A DNA stretch of 64,000 bases from Alphaproteobacteria bacterium (GTDB taxonomy: Bacteria; Pseudomonadota; Alphaproteobacteria; Rhodospirillales; Rhodospirillaceae): NCBI GenBank assembly GCA_030604885.1, contig JAUVUZ010000005.1, positions 102,488 through 166,487 on the forward strand. The letters run 5' to 3'. Positions 17,907 to 26,801 of this stretch are shown piece by piece; within the stretch, counting starts at the first letter, position 1; each line of letters opens with the position of its first letter. A program made the position numbers and the translations under genes. The notes beneath the pieces are model-generated. The model saw only the letters and a list, made by a program, of their open reading frames with translations, searched no databases and was not told the origin of the DNA.

Positions 17907-18559
17907 AAACCGTCGCCATCGTCGATTACGGCTCGGGCAACCTCCGCTCCGCCGCCAACGCGTTCGAGCGCGCCGCGCGCGAGGCCGGGCTGCCCCACGC
18001 CATCCGCGTCACCGACGACGCGCGGGAGATCCGCGCCGCCGACCGCATCGTCCTGCCCGGCGTCGGCGCCTTCGGCGACTGCCGCGCCGGGCTGGACGCG
18101 CGGCCGGGGCTGACGGAGGCGCTCCAGGCGGCGGTGCTCGGCGACGGCCGCCCGTTCTTCGGCATTTGCGTCGGCATGCAGCTGCTCGCCTCCGAGGGGC
18201 GGGAGCACGGCGTCCACCCGGGCCTCGGCTGGGTGCCGGGCTGGGTGGAGCGGCTGGCGGCGGCGCCGGGCCGCAAGATTCCCCACATGGGCTGGAACCA
18301 CCTCGCCCTCACCCCCGAGGGCGCCGCGCATCCGGTGCTGCGGGGGCTTCCGGCGGGCGGGCAGGTGTATTTCGTCCACAGCTACGCCCTCACCGCCGAG
18401 CGGCCCGAGCACGTTCTCGCCACCGCCGACTACGGCGGCGCGATCACCGCCGCGGTCGGCCGCGACAACCTCTTCGGCACCCAATTCCACCCGGAAAAGA
18501 GCCAGGCGGTGGGGCTAGCCGTGATTCGCAACTTTCTCGCCTGGGACCCCGCACGATGA
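17903..18559 (+). CDS. hisH: Imidazole glycerol phosphate synthase subunit HisH
   Basis: This 218-residue class-I glutamine amidotransferase releases ammonia that HisF uses to close the imidazole ring. The oxyanion strand contains L-P-G-V-G-A-F-G, the nucleophile is Cys 89 in G-I-C-V-G-M-Q, and the His-Glu pair is in [10 protein letters not shown] (about 196/198). Its start overlaps the hisB stop and its stop overlaps the hisA start (ATGA at both). Confidence 0.97.
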   Translation: MKTVAIVDYGSGNLRSAANAFERAAREAGLPHAIRVTDDAREIRAADRIVLPGVGAFGDCRAGLDARPGLTEALQAAVLGDGRPFFGICVGMQLLASEGREHGVHPGLGWVPGWVERLAAAPGRKIPHMGWNHLALTPEGAAHPVLRGLPAGGQVYFVHSYALTAERPEHVLATADYGGAITAAVGRDNLFGTQFHPEKSQAVGLAVIRNFLAWDPAR

Positions 18560-19296
18560 ACCTTTTCCCCGCCATCGACCTCAAGGACGGCGCCTGCGTG
18601 CGCCTCTACAAGGGCGAAATGACCCAGGCGACGGTGTTCAACGCCTCCCCCGCCGACCAGGCGTCGCGCTTCGTCGCCGCCGGGTGCCGCTGGCTGCACG
18701 TGGTCGACCTCAACGGCGCGTTCGCGGGCAAGCCGGTGAACGCCGACGCGGTGGCGGAGATTCTCCGCGTCGCCCGCGACAACGACGTGGAGGTACAGCT
18801 GGGCGGCGGCATCCGCGACATGGCGACGATCGAGGACTGGCTCTCCCGCGGCGTCGCCCGGGTGATCCTCGGCACCGCGGCGCTGCGCCAGCCGGATCTG
18901 GTGAAGGACGCCTGCCGCCTGCACCCCGGCCGCGTCGCCGTGGGCATCGACGCCCGCGACGGCCGGGTGGCGGTGGAAGGCTGGGCGGAAACCTCCGAGG
19001 TGACCGCCGAGGAGCTGGCGCTGCGCTTCGCCGACGCGGGCGTGGCGGCGATCGTCCACACCGACATCGGCCGCGACGGCGCGATGCAGGGCGCCAACGT
19101 GGCGGCCTCGGCGCGGCTCGCCGCCGCCTGCGGCATTCCGGTGATCGTCTCGGGCGGCGTGGCGGGGATCGACGACATCCGCGCGGTGGCCGGGCAGCGC
19201 GCCAGCGGCGTGGTCGGCGCGATCGCCGGGCGGGCGCTCTACGACGGCAAGCTCGACCTGGTCGAGGCCTGCCGGGTTCTCGCGGCGGCGGCCTGA
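18556..19296 (+). CDS. hisA: ProFAR isomerase HisA
   Basis: This 246-residue (beta/alpha)8 isomerase opens the ribose ring of ProFAR in histidine synthesis. The catalytic Asp is in P-A-I-D-L-K-D-G (residue 8). The two phosphate-binding loops are Q-L-G-G-G-I-R and S-G-G-V-A-G. The second catalytic Asp lies in T-D-I-G-R-D-G-A-M. It starts inside the hisH stop; 10 bp then separate it from hisF. Confidence 0.97.
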   Translation: MNLFPAIDLKDGACVRLYKGEMTQATVFNASPADQASRFVAAGCRWLHVVDLNGAFAGKPVNADAVAEILRVARDNDVEVQLGGGIRDMATIEDWLSRGVARVILGTAALRQPDLVKDACRLHPGRVAVGIDARDGRVAVEGWAETSEVTAEELALRFADAGVAAIVHTDIGRDGAMQGANVAASARLAAACGIPVIVSGGVAGIDDIRAVAGQRASGVVGAIAGRALYDGKLDLVEACRVLAAAA

Positions 19297-19306
19297 GGAG
19301 AACGCG

Positions 19307-20065
19307 ATGCTCAGCGTGCGCATCATACCCTGCCTCGACGTCAAGGACGGGCGGGTGGTCAAGGGGGTCAACTTCGTCGACCTGATCGACGCGGGCGACC
19401 CGGTGGAGCAGGCGCGGGTCTACGACGCCGCGGGCGCCGACGAGCTGTGCTTCCTCGACATCACCGCCAGCTCCGACAACCGCGACACCCTTTACGACGT
19501 GGTGAGCCGCACCGCCGCGCAGTGCTTCATGCCGCTCACCGTGGGCGGCGGGGTGCGCGCGGTGGAGGACATCCGCAAGCTGCTGCTGGCGGGGGCCGAC
19601 AAGGTGTCGATCAACACCGCCGCGGTGCACCGCCCCGAGTTCGTGCGCGAGGCGGCGGAGAAGTTCGGCAACCAGTGCATCGTCGTCGCCATCGACGCCA
19701 AGCGGGTGGCCCCCGGCCGGTTCGAGATCTTCACCCACGGCGGCCGCAACCCCACCGGCCTCGACGCGGTGGAGTGGGCGCGGCGGATGACCGCCTACGG
19801 CGCGGGCGAAATCCTGCTCACCTCGATGGACCGGGACGGCACCCGCAGCGGCTTCGACCTCGCGCTCACCCGCGCGGTGGCCGACGCGGTGACGGTTCCG
19901 GTGATCGCCTCGGGCGGCGTCGGCACCCTCGAGCACCTGGCCGAGGGCATCCGCGAGGGCGGCGCCACGGCGGTTCTGGCGGCGTCGATCTTCCATTTCG
20001 GCGAATACTCGATCGGCGAGGCCAAGGCCCATCTTGCCGCGGCGGGGTTGCCGGTGCGACTCTAA
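19307..20065 (+). CDS. hisF: Imidazole glycerol phosphate synthase subunit HisF
   Basis: This 252-residue cyclase barrel uses HisH-derived ammonia to make IGP and AICAR. The N-terminal [10 protein letters not shown] has catalytic Asp 11. V-G-G-G-V-R-A is the first phosphate site, [10 protein letters not shown] holds the second Asp, and A-S-G-G-V-G is the second phosphate site. An A-rich AGGAGAAC site precedes the ATG. A diguanylate cyclase gene follows after 22 bp, where hisE would be expected. Confidence 0.98.
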   Translation: MLSVRIIPCLDVKDGRVVKGVNFVDLIDAGDPVEQARVYDAAGADELCFLDITASSDNRDTLYDVVSRTAAQCFMPLTVGGGVRAVEDIRKLLLAGADKVSINTAAVHRPEFVREAAEKFGNQCIVVAIDAKRVAPGRFEIFTHGGRNPTGLDAVEWARRMTAYGAGEILLTSMDRDGTRSGFDLALTRAVADAVTVPVIASGGVGTLEHLAEGIREGGATAVLAASIFHFGEYSIGEAKAHLAAAGLPVRL

Positions 20066-20087
20066 GGCCCTCCGGAGGAGGACCCCG

Positions 20088-21626
20088 ATGGTGAAATGGC
20101 CGCATCTGTTCGTCCGGGTGTTCGGGCTCGGCGCCGCGGCGATCCTCGCCGTCGCGTTCGCCATCTACGAGGCGCGGCGCGGCGAGGCGCTGGTGCAGCT
20201 GGAGGCCGAGCAGGGGGCCACCGTCGCCGCCCAGGCGTCGTTCTTCCTCGACGTGCTGCACCGCCTCAACGCCGACCTGCAAATCCTCAGCCGCCAGAGC
20301 GAACTCAAAATGGCGGAGCCGGAGGCCCTGGCGCGGCTCGCCGACGAGTTCGGCGAATTCGTGCGCGCCACCCGCAACTATCACAGCATCCGCCTGGTGG
20401 ACTCGCTGCAGGTGGAGCGGCTGCGCGCCAGCACCGACGAATTCGGCGTGGTCCACACCCACGTGGGTCCCAGCCTCGCCCTGGCCGACGACGTCCGGCT
20501 GGCGACGGCGCTGGCGACGCTGGCCCCGGACACCATGCTGCTGACCGACCGGGTGGACACGAGTTCCGGCCATCCGCGCCCGCTGTGGCGGCTGGCCGTC
20601 ACCGCACCCGACGGCGCCACCCCCGCCCGCCACGTCGTCGCCGTCTATCGCGCCGACACCCTGTTCGACCGCCTGACCCGCCTCGCCCGGGGCGCCGAAA
20701 CCGCGCTGATTCTCGCCAGCCGCTCCGGCGTCTGGAGCATCTCCACCGGCTCCGGCCGGGCGGGAAGCTGGGACTACCGCCCCCTCGGCGCCGAGCCGCC
20801 CGAGTTCGCCAGCCGCCACCCCGGCGCCTGGGAGGCGATGGAGCGCGATTTCGGCGGCACCGTCCACGTCGGCGAGGGGTTCTTCGTGTTCCGCACGCTG
20901 TTCCCGGCGATCAGCGGCTTCTGGGGAATCGACGCCACGGGCGCGGCGGTGCCCGAGGCCTCGGAATGGCGGGTGATCGCGTTCGTCTCGCCCCAGGCGG
21001 TGGCGCGGCTGGAGGGGCGGATTCTCGACTCCCTGGTGCCGTCCACCATCGCCGCGCTGCTGGCCCTCGCGCTGATCGCCTGGATCGGCACCCTGCACTG
21101 GACCTCGCAGCGCCACCGCCACGCGCGGCTGATGCACCAGGCCACCACCGACGCCCTCACCGGCGCCCTCAACCGCGCCGCCTTCGACGAGGGCTTCCGC
21201 GCCGCCCTCGACCGCTATGCCGAAACCGGCAGCGGCTTCGCGCTGATCTACGTGGATCTCGACCGCTTCAAGTCGGTCAACGACCGCTTCGGCCACGAGG
21301 CGGGCGACGCCTGCCTCAAGGAGACGGTGCGGCGGATGCGCGCGGTGATCCGCGAGACCGACCTGCTCGGCCGCCTCGGCGGCGACGAGTTCGCGGCGGT
21401 GCTGGCGCCGATCAAGGGCCGCGCCGCAGCGGAGGCGATCCTCGACAAGGTGCGCGGCGCCCTGGCCGACGGGCCGCCGCCGTTCCCGGGGGCGGAGCGG
21501 GCGATCGCCGCCAGCCTCGGCGTCGCCCTCTGCCCCGAGGACGGCACCGAGGCGGAAATGCTTTTGCGCACCGCCGACCGCGGCATGTATGGTGCCAAGC
21601 GGCGGCACGCCGAGCCGCAGGTTTGA
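20088..21626 (+). CDS. Membrane diguanylate cyclase with periplasmic sensor domain
   Basis: This 512-residue protein has an N-terminal membrane helix (about 8-25), a periplasmic sensor region of about 300 residues, a second helix (about 320-340: I-A-A-L-L-A-L-A-L-I-A-W-I-G) and a cytoplasmic GGDEF domain. The active motif G-G-D-E-F is at about 431, with an R-E-T-D inhibitory site five residues before it, so it should make c-di-GMP with product feedback. The GGAGGAGG site and ATG at 20088 are clear. It is inserted between hisF and hisE, and the signal is unknown. Confidence 0.92.
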   Translation: MVKWPHLFVRVFGLGAAAILAVAFAIYEARRGEALVQLEAEQGATVAAQASFFLDVLHRLNADLQILSRQSELKMAEPEALARLADEFGEFVRATRNYHSIRLVDSLQVERLRASTDEFGVVHTHVGPSLALADDVRLATALATLAPDTMLLTDRVDTSSGHPRPLWRLAVTAPDGATPARHVVAVYRADTLFDRLTRLARGAETALILASRSGVWSISTGSGRAGSWDYRPLGAEPPEFASRHPGAWEAMERDFGGTVHVGEGFFVFRTLFPAISGFWGIDATGAAVPEASEWRVIAFVSPQAVARLEGRILDSLVPSTIAALLALALIAWIGTLHWTSQRHRHARLMHQATTDALTGALNRAAFDEGFRAALDRYAETGSGFALIYVDLDRFKSVNDRFGHEAGDACLKETVRRMRAVIRETDLLGRLGGDEFAAVLAPIKGRAAAEAILDKVRGALADGPPPFPGAERAIAASLGVALCPEDGTEAEMLLRTADRGMYGAKRRHAEPQV

Positions 21627-21640
21627 AAGGTTCCCCGACC

Positions 21641-21961
21641 ATGAGCGGACACCCCCTCGATACCCTCTTCGCGGTGATCGCCGCCCGCAAGGGCGCGGAC
21701 CCGAGCGAGTCCTACACCGCCAAGCTGTTCTCCCGCGGCCGCGCCAAGATCGCCCAGAAGCTGGGCGAGGAGGCGGTGGAGCTGGTGATCGCGGGCTGCA
21801 TCGAGCCGGACAAGATGGTGGGCGAGAGCGCCGACCTGCTCTACCACATGCTGGTGCTGTGGGCCGACGCGGGCGTCGCCCCCGAGGCGGTGTGGGCGGA
21901 GCTGGCGCGCCGCGCCGGAACCTCGGGCCTCGCCGAAAAGGCGTCGCGCAAGGCCGACTGA
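21641..21961 (+). CDS. hisE: Phosphoribosyl-ATP pyrophosphatase
   Basis: This 106-residue enzyme hydrolyses PR-ATP to PR-AMP in the second step of histidine synthesis. It is an all-alpha MazG-like fold. The E-E-A-V-E-L-V-I-A and E-S-A-D-L-L-Y-H-M-L-V-L segments give the metal-binding carboxylates, and S-Y-T-A-K-L-F-x-x-G is the family start. It lies 14 bp after the GGDEF gene, so it is probably still transcribed with the his operon. Confidence 0.96.
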   Translation: MSGHPLDTLFAVIAARKGADPSESYTAKLFSRGRAKIAQKLGEEAVELVIAGCIEPDKMVGESADLLYHMLVLWADAGVAPEAVWAELARRAGTSGLAEKASRKAD

Positions 21962-21988
21962 GTTCATCCATTCGTCAGGGAGGTCAAG

Positions 21989-22351
21989 GTGTACGATCCG
22001 AACAACGTGTTCGCGCGGATTCTGCGGAAGGAAATCCCCTGCAAGACGGTGCTCGAAACCGAGCACAGCCTGGCGTTCCACGACGTCAACCCGCAGGCGC
22101 CGGTCCACGTGCTGGTGATCCCCAAGGGCGCCTACGTGTCGATGGACGATTTCTCCGCCCGCGCCCCGGCGGAGGAAATCGCCGATTTCGTCCGCGCCGT
22201 GGGCGAAACCGCGCGCAGCCTGGGCGCGGTGGCCGGGGGCTACCGCATCCTCAGCAACGCGGGCGCCAACGCCGGGCAGGAGGTGCCGCACCTCCACGTC
22301 CACGTCTTCGCCGGCCGCCCCCTCGGCCCGATGCTGAGCCGCCGGGATTAA
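21989..22351 (+). CDS. hinT: HIT family hydrolase (HinT-like)
   Basis: This 120-residue purine nucleoside phosphoramidase-type protein carries the histidine triad H-L-H-V-H-V at about 101-106, after N-A-G-A-N-A-G-Q-E-V-P. The N-terminal D-P-N-N-V-F-A-R-I-L-R-K-E-I-P-C is typical. It starts at a GTG with a GGGAGGT site. In alphaproteobacteria it often follows hisE, as here. The physiological substrate is not certain. It is the last gene before an AT-richer acquired segment. Confidence 0.95.
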   Translation: MYDPNNVFARILRKEIPCKTVLETEHSLAFHDVNPQAPVHVLVIPKGAYVSMDDFSARAPAEEIADFVRAVGETARSLGAVAGGYRILSNAGANAGQEVPHLHVHVFAGRPLGPMLSRRD

Positions 22352-22368
22352 GAAGCTGGAGAGATGAC

Positions 22369-23118
22369 GTGTCAGAGATCCATCTGAACGGCTTAGAAAG
22401 CCTTGAAGCACGAGGTTTTCAAATAGAATTCCATTCCCACGCCAAGGCAATTCTCAATATTGACTATCCCTCTTTGTTAGAGGAGTTGGAAACGACTCTG
22501 ACGGGACTTTCTATCCCTATTGAGTCGTTAGTCCGGGGCGGCGGCGGAGAGCACGAAACCACCCAGGGTCTTCGGCGCACACTAGCGGATCTAGGCTGGA
22601 TTAAGCATAACTTTCAAATCAGAAAACTCATCGACGGGGTTGAACGCGAATCGACGTCCCACGAAGTCGATCATGTCCGCTCGTCGGGTCTGGGAAAGGT
22701 AGCTCTAGAGATCGAGTGGAACAATAAGGATCCCTTCTTCGATAGAGACCTGGAAAATTTCAAACGACTCCACGCAGAAGCCGCGATCTCCGTGGGCATA
22801 ATCCTGACACGCGGCTCCAGCCTTCAAGATCGCATCAAGGACGCGATCTTGCGCTTCGCCCACGAGCGAGACATTAACTCCTATGCTGATCTCGCAGCCT
22901 GGATTGAACCGACAGGGCGCCAAAAGCAGGCGGTTCAGCGTCGGATGGAATCAAGCTCCTGCTCTTTCGCTGAAGCTTGGGCGTCACAGTTCGTGGCTGA
23001 CAAATTCGGGCAAGCAACCACACACTGGCGCAAGCTAGAAGACAGGATCCACCGCGGCGTCGGGAATCCATGCCCTCTTCTGCTGATCGGCATTCCTGAC
23101 TCTGTAATCGTGTTCTGA
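22369..23118 (+). CDS. BglII/BamHI-type restriction endonuclease
   Basis: This 249-residue protein resembles the BglII/BstYI group of type II enzymes: E-V-D-H-V-R followed by V-A-L-E-I-E-W-N-N-K-D-P-F-F-D-R-D-L. Asp 101, Glu 114 and Glu 116 fit the D...E-x-E metal site seen in BamHI-fold nucleases, and W-N-N-K-D is the family core. It starts at a GTG behind GGAGAG. The sequence is clearly AT-richer than its surroundings and faces a DNA methylase gene tail to tail (8-bp gap), so it was probably acquired as a restriction-modification unit. The recognition site cannot be read from the sequence. Confidence 0.85.
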   Translation: MSEIHLNGLESLEARGFQIEFHSHAKAILNIDYPSLLEELETTLTGLSIPIESLVRGGGGEHETTQGLRRTLADLGWIKHNFQIRKLIDGVERESTSHEVDHVRSSGLGKVALEIEWNNKDPFFDRDLENFKRLHAEAAISVGIILTRGSSLQDRIKDAILRFAHERDINSYADLAAWIEPTGRQKQAVQRRMESSSCSFAEAWASQFVADKFGQATTHWRKLEDRIHRGVGNPCPLLLIGIPDSVIVF

Positions 23119-23126
23119 ACGTACCT

Positions 23127-23777
23127 TCACTCTGCTGGAATACGATTCGTCGCGGAGTTGTATGAATATGTCGGCCAGCTTGGGGTATAATCATCTTCAG
23201 CTTGATTACCCCAAGCGCACCAGTTTTCCCGAGTACCCCGGGCAAACATTTCAAGATAAGGTCCAGGACTACAAGCTTCGATTAGATCATATTGCTCATC
23301 TGGCTTGCGGGAGTGTTCCCTCTTACGAGTTCCTAGGTAGTTGACCTGAGTACGACCAGGATCAAGTGTCCGAGCATTCTTCCCACGGACCCCGAAAAGT
23401 ATCAATTCCGTGACGTTGCGGAAATAGAATCCAACTCCACGGCCATCGCTTCCTCCATCTTTACGGAGTTTATGCCAAACCAAGTTGGTTTTATATTCAA
23501 ACCCCCACGCACGCATCACCTGCAAGCCCTCGGGAAGGAGAGCGTTAGGAACCCAAAGGTAAAGGTGTGCCGTTGGAGCAAGGAGTGTTTGTACCGGAAG
23601 AGCCGCAATCTCACCGACGGTCATCGTATCATAACGAGACAGCCGCCGATGTTCCGGAGCCATTTTTCCCGTTCGATTCTGAAATCTCCACGGCGGATCC
23701 GCAAGAATTGTAGAAAATCGCCGCTTTCCAACCAGTCCAAGCAGATCAGAAGCAGGATCAATAATTCGGTCGCTCAT
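23127..23777 (-). CDS. MT-A70 family adenine methyltransferase
   Basis: This 216-residue protein has the catalytic D-P-P-W motif at about 27-30 (F-S-T-I-L-A-D-P-P-W-R-F), then L-Y-L-W-V-P-N-A-L-L and T-N-L-V-W-H-K, the MT-A70 pattern for N6-adenine methylation. It is the likely modification partner of the convergent nuclease. The ATG at 23777 follows AAAGGG with good spacing; an ATG at 23792 is possible. Either start lies inside the upstream ribbon-helix-helix gene, suggesting coupled translation. Confidence 0.88.
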   Translation of the reverse strand: MSDRIIDPASDLLGLVGKRRFSTILADPPWRFQNRTGKMAPEHRRLSRYDTMTVGEIAALPVQTLLAPTAHLYLWVPNALLPEGLQVMRAWGFEYKTNLVWHKLRKDGGSDGRGVGFYFRNVTELILFGVRGKNARTLDPGRTQVNYLGTRKREHSRKPDEQYDLIEACSPGPYLEMFARGTRENWCAWGNQAEDDYTPSWPTYSYNSATNRIPAE

Positions 23778-23955
23778 CTCCTGCCCTTTCATACATATTC
23801 CATATCAAAACGAATAACTCATTAGGTTCAATTCCTAGCAGGGCCGCCCGCGCCTTGAACTGGCGTTTGACGTCACGGGGAATGCGCACTTGGAGAGGCT
23901 CCTTAAGAAGCCCCCGCATGTCAGCGCCATCGTGACTAGGTTGAACCGTTTTCAT
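23758..23955 (-). CDS. Small ribbon-helix-helix DNA-binding protein
   Basis: This protein of about 65 residues has the Arc/MetJ-type layout: a short strand (L-Q-V-R-I-P, about 21-26), helix A (R-D-V-K-R-Q-F-K-A-R-A-A-L-L) and helix B (E-P-N-E-L-F-V-L-I-W-N-M-Y). It overlaps the methylase start by 20 bp, so it is probably the regulator of the restriction-modification genes. An array of 8-bp palindromic boxes lies just upstream. The start is uncertain (23955, 23961 or 23919); an earlier ATG at 24036 would place the operator array inside the coding region and is rejected. Confidence 0.7.
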   Translation of the reverse strand: MKTVQPSHDGADMRGLLKEPLQVRIPRDVKRQFKARAALLGIEPNELFVLIWNMYERAGDERPNY

Positions 23956-23967
23956 AGGCATATATGT

Positions 23968-24015
23968 GCATGCACGCATGCGCACTGTCAAGCATGGTTG
24001 CATGCAGGCATGCGT
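23968..24015. promoter_or_regulatory. Tandem 8-bp operator boxes (GCATGC) over a promoter
   Basis: GCATGC occurs at 23968, 23976, 24000 and 24008 and GCATGG at 23992, all in one exact 8-bp register. The one register position lacking the box (23984) instead supplies TTGACA on the minus strand (23986-23991), a consensus -35 for the ribbon-helix-helix gene. Ribbon-helix-helix repressors such as MetJ bind tandem 8-bp boxes, so this is the likely autoregulatory operator. Confidence 0.7.
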
Positions 24016-24060
24016 GATAGTTCCTTCACAGCTCATCTCTCTTCTGACTCTGATTCCCCC

Positions 24061-24669
24061 TCAGCGGTCCCCCAGGGCGATGCGCAGGCCGAGGGCGGCG
24101 AACACTCCGGCGAAGCCGCGCCGCAGCCAGGTCATCACCCGGGGCGAGTCCAGCACCTTGCGGCGGGCGGCGGCGGCGGCGCAGCCGTAGACCGCGAACA
24201 CCGCGAAGGTGATCGCCATGAACGCCAGCCCGAGCACCGCCATCTGCCGCGTCGCGCCCTCCGCCGCCGGGTTCACGAACTGCGGCAGGAAGGCGAAGAA
24301 GAACACCGTGAGCTTGGGGTTGAGCAGGTTGATGGCGATGGCGTGAAGCACCTGCCGCCCGGCGGCGCGCGGCGCGGCGGCGGGCAGGGGGGTGGCGGCA
24401 TCGCGCCACATCCGCCACGCCAGCCAGCCGAGGTAGAGCGCCCCGGCCCAGCGCAGCGCCTGATAGGCCGCCGCCCCGGCGTGCAGCACCGCCGCCAGCC
24501 CCACCAGGCTGGCGAGGATGTGCGGCACGATCCCCAGGGTGCAGCCGAACGCCGCCACCAGCGCGGCGCGGCGCCCGGCGGTGAGGCCGCAGGACACGGT
24601 GTAGAGCACCCCGGTGCCGGGCATCAGCGCCACCACCAGGGCGGTGAACAAAAAGGGCAGGGTCGGCAT
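24061..24669 (-). CDS. LysE/RhtB family amino-acid exporter
   Basis: This 202-residue inner-membrane exporter has about six hydrophobic segments. The N-terminal [14 protein letters not shown] and the [20 protein letters not shown] segment are family signatures. The substrate (Lys, Thr, homoserine lactones or others) cannot be told. The ATG at 24669 has an AGGAG site that overlaps the stop of comM 11 bp upstream, so the two genes are cotranscribed. Confidence 0.93.
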   Translation of the reverse strand: MPTLPFLFTALVVALMPGTGVLYTVSCGLTAGRRAALVAAFGCTLGIVPHILASLVGLAAVLHAGAAAYQALRWAGALYLGWLAWRMWRDAATPLPAAAPRAAGRQVLHAIAINLLNPKLTVFFFAFLPQFVNPAAEGATRQMAVLGLAFMAITFAVFAVYGCAAAAARRKVLDSPRVMTWLRRGFAGVFAALGLRIALGDR

Positions 24670-24680
24670 GCGACGGACTC

Positions 24681-26192
24681 CTAGGTTCGCGCCGGTCGGC
24701 GGCGGTAGGCGAGGGCCTCCGCCAGATGGGGGCGGGCGACGGCGTCGGCCCCGGCGAGATCGGCGATGGTGCGGGCAACCTTGAGCACGCGGTGATAGCC
24801 GCGCGCGGAGAGCTTGAGCTTGGCCGCCGCCTCGGCGAGGAAGGCGCGGTCGGCGGCGCCGAGCGGCACCAGGTCGTCGAGCGCCCGGCCTTCGAGATCG
24901 GCGTTGCAGCGCGCCCCCGGAAGCGCGGCGAGGCGGCGGGTCTGGCGGTCGCGGGCGGCGGCGACGCGCGCCGCCACCGTCGCGGTCGGCTCGCCGGGGG
25001 CGAGGCCGCCCAGCTCCCACGGGTCGACGCGCGCCAGCTCCACGTGCAGGTCGATGCGGTCGAGGAACGGGCCGGAAATCGTGTTCTGATAATCCTCGGC
25101 GCACAGCGGCGCGCGGCGGCAGGCGAGCGCCGGGTCGTCCAGGTGGCCGCAGCGGCACGGGTTCATCGCCGCGATCAGCTGCACCCGCGCCGGATAGGTG
25201 ACGTGGCGGTTGGCCCGCGCCACCGAGACGCTGCCGGTTTCGAGCGGCTGGCGCAGGCTTTCCAGCACCGCGCGGGGGAACTCGGGCAGTTCGTCGAGGA
25301 ACAGCACGCCGAGGTGGGCGAGCGACACCTCGCCGGGCCGGGCGCGCAGCCCGCCGCCCACCATCGCCGCGGTCGAGCACGAATGGTGCGGCGCGCGGAA
25401 CGGCCGCCGCCGCACCAGCCCGCCCTCGGCGATCTCCCCGGCGATCGAATGCACCATCGACACGTCGAGCGCCTCCTGCGCCGAAAGCGGCGGCAGCAGA
25501 CCGGGCAGGCGCCGCGCCAGCATCGACTTGCCGGCGCCGGGCGGCCCCACCATCAGGAGGTTGTGCCCCCCGGCGGCGGCGATCTCGAGGGCGCGGCGGG
25601 CGCTTTCCTGCCCCTTCACGTCGGCCATGTCGGGTTCGGGCGGCGCGGGCGGCGGGTCGCCGGGGCGGGCGGGGGAGAGCAGGGCGTCGCCCTTGAGGAA
25701 GCCGATCGCCTGCAACAGGTCGGCGACCGCGAAGGTGTCGCCGCCGCCCGCCCAGGCCGCCTCCGCCCCCTGCGCCTGGGGGCAGATCAGCCCGCGCTCG
25801 TGGGCGTGGGCGGAGATCGCGGCGGGCAGCACCCCGGCCACCGGGCTGACCCGGCCGTCGAGGGCCAGCTCGCCCATCACCGTGAAGTTCAGGATGTCCT
25901 CGCGCGGCACCAGATCCATGGCGGCGAGGATGCCGAGCGCGATCGGCAGGTCGAAGTGGCTGCCCTCCTTGGCGACGTCGGCGGGCGCGAGGTTGACGGT
26001 GATGCGCTTGGGCGGCAGGCCGAGGCCGATGGCGACGAGGGCGGCGCGCACCCGCTCGCGGCTTTCCGCCACCGCCTTGTCGGGCAGGCCGACCACCGAG
26101 AACGCGGGCAATCCGTTGGCGATCTGCACCTGCACCTCGACCGGGCAGACGTCGATCCCCGAAAACGCCACCGTGTGCACCAGCGCGACCAC
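24681..26192 (-). CDS. comM: YifB/ComM family Mg-chelatase-like ATPase
   Basis: This 503-residue AAA+ protein is related to ComM, a helicase promoting branch migration during natural transformation. An N-terminal Lon-like domain ([16 protein letters not shown]) is followed by Walker A G-P-P-G-A-G-K-S (about 223), Walker [12 protein letters not shown], and the zinc-type M-N-P-C-R-C-G-H with C-R-R-A-P-L-C. A C-terminal [18 protein letters not shown] domain completes it. It starts at a GTG behind GGAGG. The arrangement does not itself prove competence. Confidence 0.95.
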   Translation of the reverse strand: MVALVHTVAFSGIDVCPVEVQVQIANGLPAFSVVGLPDKAVAESRERVRAALVAIGLGLPPKRITVNLAPADVAKEGSHFDLPIALGILAAMDLVPREDILNFTVMGELALDGRVSPVAGVLPAAISAHAHERGLICPQAQGAEAAWAGGGDTFAVADLLQAIGFLKGDALLSPARPGDPPPAPPEPDMADVKGQESARRALEIAAAGGHNLLMVGPPGAGKSMLARRLPGLLPPLSAQEALDVSMVHSIAGEIAEGGLVRRRPFRAPHHSCSTAAMVGGGLRARPGEVSLAHLGVLFLDELPEFPRAVLESLRQPLETGSVSVARANRHVTYPARVQLIAAMNPCRCGHLDDPALACRRAPLCAEDYQNTISGPFLDRIDLHVELARVDPWELGGLAPGEPTATVAARVAAARDRQTRRLAALPGARCNADLEGRALDDLVPLGAADRAFLAEAAAKLKLSARGYHRVLKVARTIADLAGADAVARPHLAEALAYRRRPART

Positions 26193-26339
26193 ACCGCCTC
26201 CCCAAAGGCCAGCCCGGAAGGCCCCACCTCACCACCCGCACCCCGCGAGGTCAAGGGAATGATCGCGCGGCGGCGGGGGAACCGGGGGCGCGGGCGGGCC
26301 GTTGGCCTGGGCGGGAGTCACAGGAACGGAGGGCCGGTC

Positions 26340-26801
26340 GTGCTCAAGGAGTTTCAGAAGTTCGCGGTGCGCGGCAACGTGGTGGACATGGCGGTCGGCA
26401 TCATCATCGGCGGCGCGTTCGGCACCATCGTCAAGAGTCTGGTGGACGACGTGATCATGCCGCCGATCGGCCTCGCCCTCGGCAACGTCGATTTTTCCGA
26501 CCTGTTCGTGACCCTGCGCGAGGGCACCGCGCCCGGGCCCTATCCCACCCTCGCGGCGGCGCGGGAGGCGGGGGCGGTGACCCTCAACTTCGGCCTGTTC
26601 GGCAACGCGCTGCTGAGCTTCACCATCGTCGCGTTCGCGGTGTTCCTGCTGGTGAAGGGCGTCAACCGGCTGAAGGAACAGGTGGACCCGACGCCGCCCG
26701 CCGCGCCCACCGAAAAGGACTGCCCCCACTGCGTCACCCGGATTCCCCTGGCGGCGACGCGCTGCCCCCACTGCACCAGCGACCTCAGCGGGTCCGCGTA
26801 G
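26340..26801 (+). CDS. mscL: Large-conductance mechanosensitive channel MscL with zinc-ribbon tail
   Basis: This 153-residue homopentameric channel releases solutes on osmotic downshock. The N-terminal helix [24 protein letters not shown] begins TM1; TM2 is [21 protein letters not shown]. The tail carries C-P-H-C and C-P-H-C pairs about a dozen residues apart, a zinc ribbon beyond the classical core. It starts at a GTG after GGAGGG. The last 17 bp overlap the convergent gshB. Confidence 0.97.
   Translation: MLKEFQKFAVRGNVVDMAVGIIIGGAFGTIVKSLVDDVIMPPIGLALGNVDFSDLFVTLREGTAPGPYPTLAAAREAGAVTLNFGLFGNALLSFTIVAFAVFLLVKGVNRLKEQVDPTPPAAPTEKDCPHCVTRIPLAATRCPHCTSDLSGSA

Noticed and set aside
23162..23344. 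A 60-residue open frame inside the methylase gene on the plus strand
   Set aside because: Lies wholly antisense to the DPPW methylase and has no ribosome-binding site or similarity.
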